A stretch of 13,634 bases of DNA, from NCBI GenBank assembly GCA_001785805.1, contig MFUU01000001.1:1-13634 (forward strand), read 5' to 3'. The position numbers and the translations under genes were made by a program. The notes below the pieces were generated by a model, which was not told the DNA's origin, did not search any database, and was given only the letters and a program-made list of their open reading frames with translations. The DNA is from Candidatus Nomurabacteria bacterium RIFCSPLOWO2_01_FULL_39_17. Lineage in GTDB: Bacteria; Patescibacteriota; Minisyncoccia; Phycocordibacterales; UBA9973. Each line of letters opens with the position of its first letter. Position 1 is the stretch's first letter. Below, piece by piece: positions 12,307-13,634 of the stretch.

Positions 12307-12665
12307 ACAGTTGCCGTTTTTGATTTTAAACTTTCTATAATTCTAGCGAAAGTTTTGGGATTATGTTCGGCCAAGAGTGCTAAAATCTTTCGGTCGATTA
12401 GGACATTCTTCTTTTTCAAGGCATCGATGAGCTTTGAATAGGACATTCCAAGCTCTCTGCTACCTGCGTTTATCTTTATATTCCAAAGTTTTCTGTTATG
12501 GGACTTCTTATCTCGGCGGTGAGCGAAAGAATAAGCTCCAGCGTGGAGAAGCGCCTCTTTTGCCTGTCGCTCTTTAGTACTGCGACCATGGCGCATACCC
12601 TTGGTCTGCTTCAATATACTTCTTCTTCTTTTTAACGCATGTACTCCCTTTTTTACTCTGGTCAT
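12303..12665 (-). CDS. rplT: 50S ribosomal protein L20
   Basis: 120 residues, normal for L20, which binds 23S rRNA early in assembly of the large subunit. The sequence opens with MTRVKKGVHALKRRRSILK and continues with KGMRHGRSTKERQAKEALLHA, then AYSFAHRRDKK and WNIKINAGSRELGMSYSKLI, all standard L20 blocks. It is the last gene of the minus-strand infC-rpmI-rplT operon, the common bacterial order. In several bacteria L20 represses this operon by binding its mRNA; the 71-bp rpmI-rplT gap here contains an imperfect inverted repeat that could be structured, but I cannot identify an L20 site. Confidence 0.96.
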   Translation of the reverse strand: MTRVKKGVHALKRRRSILKQTKGMRHGRSTKERQAKEALLHAGAYSFAHRRDKKSHNRKLWNIKINAGSRELGMSYSKLIDALKKKNVLIDRKILALLAEHNPKTFARIIESLKSKTATV

Positions 12666-12670
12666 GGTTT

Positions 12671-12727
12671 AGGCTTTAGCTCTTAGGCTTTAGCTTTTCT
12701 GTTGCTAATACCTAGCACCTAGAGCCC
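12671..12727. repeat. Degenerate TAGGC-type heptad repeats with inverted halves (rplT-rpmI gap)
   Basis: The gap contains AGGCTTTAGCTCTTAGGCTT and then more AGCTTTT, AGCACCT and AGAGCCC units with 7-bp spacing. The left half is an imperfect inverted copy of the right half (about 17 of 23 positions match), so the RNA could form a hairpin. A related array lies on the other side of rpmI. This looks like a dispersed intergenic repeat, not part of the ribosomal genes. Confidence 0.65.
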
Positions 12728-12736
12728 AATTAACTA

Positions 12737-12931
12737 TTAAAAAAACGGCATTAGATGGCTTTTTGGTTTATTCTTGATGACAAAATTTACACCTTTGCGG
12801 CCGGCTAATTGCGTATTGCGGGATTGCTTCGCGTTGAAATGATTAAAACCGGCCTTGCGCGCGATAATCTTGCCATTTTTAGTGAGCTTTAATCTTTTAC
12901 TATATGACTTGTTTGTTTTCATTCCTTTCAT
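12737..12931 (-). CDS. rpmI: 50S ribosomal protein L35
   Basis: 64 residues, the standard size. It begins MKGMKTNKSYSKRLKLTKNG, equivalent to the family's MPKMKTHKSAAKRF start, and continues KIIARKAGFNHFNAKQSRNT with the typical Lys/Arg-rich body. The first ATG at 12931 is preferred over the ATG three codons later because the family has this two-Met start. It is a small basic large-subunit protein, middle gene of infC-rpmI-rplT. It is flanked on both sides by degenerate TAGGC-type repeats. Confidence 0.95.
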   Translation of the reverse strand: MKGMKTNKSYSKRLKLTKNGKIIARKAGFNHFNAKQSRNTQLAGRKGVNFVIKNKPKSHLMPFF

Positions 12932-12934
12932 ATG

Positions 12935-13004
12935 TTTAGGCTCTAGGCTTTAGGTGTTAGGCTTTAGCATTTGATTCGCTAGTGCCTAGGGCCTAATGCC
13001 TAAT
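12935..13004. repeat. Degenerate TAGGC-type heptad repeats with inverted halves (rpmI-infC gap)
   Basis: A run of TTTAGGC, TCTAGGC, TTTAGGT and GTTAGGC units followed, after a short spacer, by inverted units such as GTGCCTAGGGCCTAATGCC. Left and right halves can pair imperfectly, predicting a long hairpin between infC and rpmI. Same repeat family as at 12671-12727. Confidence 0.7.
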
Positions 13005-13007
13005 TTG

Positions 13008-13511
13008 CTATTTTTTCTCTATGGTTGTTATTAAACCCTTCGGGCCTCTCTTATATGCATCTGATATTTTATAATCTTCGGTAATCAAATGAAGCAATCT
13101 ATCCAAGCGCTCCCTTAAAAACTTTTCATCCATATACTTCGCGCGTCCAACCAGGAAAAGTTCAACCTTGATTCTGTGTCCTTCCTTCAGCCACTTGGAA
13201 GCGGTTTTTGCTTTAAGCATCAAGTCGTGTTCACCAGTACCTATCTTTATTTGAATCGATTTGGTCTCGGTCGGCTTAGCCCTCGCCTTAACCTTCTTTA
13301 ATCTCTTACTTGCCTCATATTGATATTTGCCAAAGTCCATTATCTTCGCAACTGGGGGATTTGCGTTTGGAGATATTTCAATCAAGTCTAGACCCTTATC
13401 TTGGGCTAGTTCTAGCGCCTCTTTTACACTTAAAACACCGAGATTTTGATTTTCATTATCTATAACCCGAAGTTCTTTTGCCCGTATTTGATTGTTTATT
13501 CTTTCACGCAA
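13008..13511 (-). CDS. infC: Translation initiation factor IF-3
   Basis: 167 residues, near the usual 170-180. The N-domain shows INNQIRAKELRVIDNENQNLGV and GLDLIEISPNANPPVAKIMD with FGKYQYE, the family signature. After the Lys-rich linker (about 70-82), the C-domain has KSIQIKIGTGEHDLMLKAK and VELFLVGRAKY. IF-3 binds the 30S subunit and checks initiator tRNA and start codon. The only usual start in the open frame is TTG at 13511; a stop lies three codons upstream. A rare start codon is typical of infC and lets IF-3 limit its own translation, as with AUU in E. coli; that link is inference here. First gene of infC-rpmI-rplT. Confidence 0.95.
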   Translation of the reverse strand: MRERINNQIRAKELRVIDNENQNLGVLSVKEALELAQDKGLDLIEISPNANPPVAKIMDFGKYQYEASKRLKKVKARAKPTETKSIQIKIGTGEHDLMLKAKTASKWLKEGHRIKVELFLVGRAKYMDEKFLRERLDRLLHLITEDYKISDAYKRGPKGLITTIEKK

Positions 13512-13539
13512 TTTGACTCAATGGATATTTGACTAATAG

Positions 13540-13568
13540 ATAATAGCTTATTTAAATCCCAAAGTCAA
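13540..13568 (-). promoter_or_regulatory. Promoter of the infC-rpmI-rplT operon
   Basis: On the minus strand: TTGACT (13563-13568), a 17-bp spacer and TATTAT (13540-13545). Expected start near 13533, giving a leader of only about 22 nt before the TTG start of infC and no clear Shine-Dalgarno. The 66 bp beyond it to the window end show no gene I can support. Confidence 0.7.
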
Positions 13569-13634
13569 CTTTACTGAGATGTGAGGTATTTCAACACGAG
13601 AGGAAGTTCATAAGTTGGTACGAATTTATGAAAC

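Noticed and set aside
12935..13004. TTTAGGC units as telomere-like repeats or a CRISPR array
   Set aside because: The units are degenerate and partly inverted, with no constant repeat/spacer structure and no cas genes, and they lie inside a ribosomal operon.
1..13634. tRNA or rRNA genes
   Set aside because: I found no cloverleaf with a GTTCGAATC-like T-loop and CCA end, and no rRNA-like stretch on either strand.

Overview
The window looks like a piece of a Candidate Phyla Radiation (Patescibacteria, probably Parcubacteria) chromosome. This is inferred from gene content and sequence style: rplO-secY-adk-map order, a large TraG/DUF87-type ATPase, an enlarged nucleoside diphosphate kinase, AT-rich genes, very short gene spacing and a CPR-style diversity-generating retroelement (DGR). 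rplO ends in TGA, while secY and one adk-like gene end in TAG, so the standard bacterial code is in use.

Layout. 1-3596: end of the spc ribosomal operon (rplO 3' end, secY), a reversed degenerate adenylate-kinase-like gene, a second adk-like gene divergent from it, and map. 3597-6321: a DGR in the place where CPR spc operons usually continue. It has a strong promoter, a long leader hairpin, a GC-rich target gene whose last 121 bp are the variable region (VR), a terminator, a separately promoted template-repeat (TR) RNA, an Avd-like accessory gene on the opposite strand, and a DGR-type reverse transcriptase. VR and TR differ at 21 of 121 positions, and all 21 are adenines in the TR. 6331-9087: TraG/DUF87-like ATPase. 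9126-9710: ndk. 9794-9951: a candidate stand-alone structured RNA, possibly 6S-like. 9974-12306: a YjdF-like membrane protein, a beta-CASP metallo-beta-lactamase RNase and a LOG/SLOG protein. 12303-13511, minus strand: the infC-rpmI-rplT operon with degenerate TAGGC-type repeats around rpmI.

How it fits together. In the DGR, the RT with its Avd partner would copy the TR RNA with adenine-specific errors, and the mutated cDNA would replace the VR, diversifying the C-terminus of the target protein. VR divergence shows that this happened in the past. Two lesions make present activity doubtful: an amber codon replaces a conserved tryptophan near the end of the RT, and a run of eight G/C puts the Avd start codon out of frame with its body. 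Either could be a true mutation, a population variant, a switch or an assembly error.

A second theme is leaderless expression. Six plus-strand genes, and the inferred avd start on the minus strand, have a -10-like box ending only 6-8 nt before the start codon and no convincing Shine-Dalgarno. The DGR target is the exception, with a consensus promoter, a roughly 130-nt leader and a textbook AAGGAG.
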